Source: Spirochaetaceae bacterium (GTDB lineage: Bacteria; Spirochaetota; Spirochaetia; SZUA-6; Bin103). From it: 13,496 nt of DNA. Made by a program: the position numbers and the translations under genes. Location of the stretch: the NCBI GenBank assembly GCA_026710565.1, contig JAPOQV010000041.1, positions 1 to 13,496 on the forward strand. Direction: 5' to 3'. The stretch's first letter is position 1. Each line of letters begins with the position of its first letter. The notes under the pieces are model-generated. The model did not search any database. It was not told where the DNA came from and saw only the letters and a list, made by a program, of their open reading frames with translations. Positions 12,527 to 13,496 of the stretch are shown in pieces.

Positions 12527-13090
12527 ATGATCAAGAAGATTTCGATGCTCGCGGTGGCGGCCGCGGCTGTCTCGTTGGCGCTGACAGGTTGCGTCAAGGC
12601 CCCGGCGACGTTCGTGTCGCCCAATCTCGTAGGTACGTGGGACTTCAAGCCGAGGCCTGTGGTGGCGGTGATTGAAAAGTCTGAAGGGGCCTCTAGAAAG
12701 GTCACGGTGACCGTCGACACCACGCAGGCGCCCATCGCGGATCAGAGTCTCGCGGCGGTCACGCAGGTGGTGGTGAGCGGTACGCTGACCGAGGACGCGG
12801 AGGAGATGACCTTCACGCTGACGTCCGATGCGGTGATGGTGGGGGTGTCGCCAACCGTGGCGCCACAATACCGGCCTGCGGTGAAAACGGTTGCGGAGCA
12901 GACCATCGCGACGATGATCGACATGGCGATCAAGGCGACTGGCGGAGCGGTCATGATCGACCTCAACGTGGATGCCAATCCCGACACCCTGACTGTGCAC
13001 GGCTCGTTCATCGAAGCGCTGCTCAATGCCCTCGGGGTTCCGCCATCGCCGCTGGGGCTGATGGCGACACGGGACGTATCGGCCCCGTAG
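12527..13090 (+). CDS. Predicted lipoprotein, 187 aa, function unknown
   Basis: ATG 12527 is set by GGAGG at 12517-12521, five bases upstream, and by the signal sequence that starts there: MIKKISMLAVAAAAVSL and lipobox L-T-G-C with Cys22. An open frame upstream to 12296 is not coding. The mature part opens with an SPNLVGTWDFKPRP segment, like the 'L-G-x-W' start of lipocalin-like or META-like small beta-barrels. Alternating strands follow (KVTVTVDTT, TQVVVSGTLTED, EEMTFTLTSDAVMVGV), then one helical stretch (VAEQTIATMIDMAIKATG) and DTLTVHGSFIEALLNALG. I do not recognise a named family. It is divergently oriented from the collagen-like lipoprotein, 790 bp apart, and followed by a GC-rich hairpin. 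Confidence 0.75.
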   Translation: MIKKISMLAVAAAAVSLALTGCVKAPATFVSPNLVGTWDFKPRPVVAVIEKSEGASRKVTVTVDTTQAPIADQSLAAVTQVVVSGTLTEDAEEMTFTLTSDAVMVGVSPTVAPQYRPAVKTVAEQTIATMIDMAIKATGGAVMIDLNVDANPDTLTVHGSFIEALLNALGVPPSPLGLMATRDVSAP

Positions 13091-13112
13091 CGACCGCGAA
13101 CCGATTGTCCAT

Positions 13113-13148
13113 GGCGCCGTCTCAGCCCCGCCGGCCCGGGGCGGCGCC
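13113..13148 (+). terminator. GC-rich stem-loop after the small lipoprotein gene
   Basis: Inner stem GCCCCG/CGGGGC (13125-13130 with 13137-13142) and outer stem GGCGCC/GGCGCC (13113-13118 with 13143-13148) form a two-part hairpin, starting 22 bp after the stop. There is no T-tract, so it may protect the 3' end or aid Rho-type termination. Confidence 0.35.
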
Positions 13149-13289
13149 GGATTGCCCCTCATACCCCTTGCCTTCCTGACCGCGCGGCCGGGTCCCGACT
13201 CACCGTCGGGGCGCCGGCCGTCGATCTATGGGGCGGTGGAGCCGGTAGAGGGCAACGGCCACTCGTCGCCGGCAGGGTCGAATCGGGGG

Positions 13290-13496
13290 CTACGAGCCGG
13301 CGGCTCCGAGGCAGGACAGGAAGTCGTCGGTCGTGGCGCTGTCGACGGATCCAGTCCCCTGCTTCGGCAAGGCGGTCCGCGTCGGTCACGTCCGCAAGCG
13401 CCGCCGCAAGCCGGTCCGCCGCCGCGCTACCGAACCGCCGCTCCGCCTGTCGAAGCAGCAACGCCTCCTCCCGCTGGATGACTTTCACTTTGCCAA
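13290..13496 (-). pseudogene. Rpn-type C-terminal (DUF4351-like) domain, partial and frameshifted
   Basis: The frame enters from the right window edge (GKVKVIQREEALLLRQAERRFG) and matches the C-terminal domain of both Rpn copies: LLLRQAERRFGSAAADRLAAAL and DADRLAEAGDWI correspond to copy A's LLCRMAAGRFGDDAAARL and DPDRLAEIGDWL. After GDWI the frame turns into Arg/Pro-rich sequence (RRQRHDRRLP) and stays open to 13159. Dropping one C near 13347 instead gives VDSATTDFLSCLGAAGS and a TAG at 13290-13292, which fits the family ending (C-D-T-G-A-E-F-L). So there is either a one-base insertion or a sequencing error. The upstream body is outside the window. Confidence 0.55.

Noticed and set aside
1..13496. 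CRISPR arrays, tRNA or rRNA genes, insertion-sequence ends
   Set aside because: No regularly spaced repeats, no TTCGAA-type tRNA arm in a cloverleaf, and no terminal inverted repeats around a transposase were seen; the Rpn genes are not flanked by such ends.

Overview
The window is high-GC DNA (roughly two thirds G+C by eye), probably from a Gram-negative bacterium. Evidence for the outer membrane is the aromatic-terminated beta-barrel tail at the left edge and two predicted lipoproteins at the right. The gene mix resembles what I know from metagenome-assembled genomes of uncultured, often host-associated bacteria: toxin-antitoxin modules, an Ntn-hydrolase acylase, a sialidase-like propeller, a demethylating FAD/folate dehydrogenase, Rpn-type nucleases and a collagen-like lipoprotein. 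The species cannot be named from the sequence.

Left part (1-4277, plus strand). The window opens in the C-terminal strands of an outer-membrane beta-barrel protein, followed by a strong hairpin. Next is a DUF433 / DUF5615 (PIN-like) toxin-antitoxin-type pair with overlapping genes, then a very small hydrophobic ORF. A cytoplasmic-looking penicillin/acyl-homoserine-lactone acylase-family enzyme follows. Directly behind it lies a PIN toxin that has lost its N-terminus, with an apparently intact ribbon-helix-helix antitoxin.

Middle (4329-7977). A four-Asp-box sialidase/BNR-like protein (plus) converges on a large FAD-dependent oxidoreductase fused to a GcvT-like folate domain (minus, dimethylglycine/sarcosine dehydrogenase type). 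The convergent stop codons are 22 bp apart.

Nuclease graveyard (8063-10315 and 13290-13496, minus strand). At least five remnants of PD-(D/E)XK-type proteins lie here: two near-identical, N-terminally truncated Rpn/YhgA-like copies, two fragments of EFD...DXK / FDV...EIG-type nucleases (one broken over three frames), and a frameshifted Rpn-type C-terminal domain at the right edge. This is the most unusual part of the window.

Right part (10294-13148). A 450-residue lipoprotein with twelve collagen-like Gly-X-Y triplets and Ig/cadherin-like beta domains (minus, with a clear terminator) is transcribed away from a 187-residue lipoprotein (plus). Their ATGs are separated by 790 bp of non-coding DNA. 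That gap holds two similar minus-strand promoter-like sites, a possible leader peptide, and a possible roughly 105-nt small RNA ending in a hairpin plus T-tract. No tRNA, rRNA, CRISPR array or recognisable riboswitch was found.
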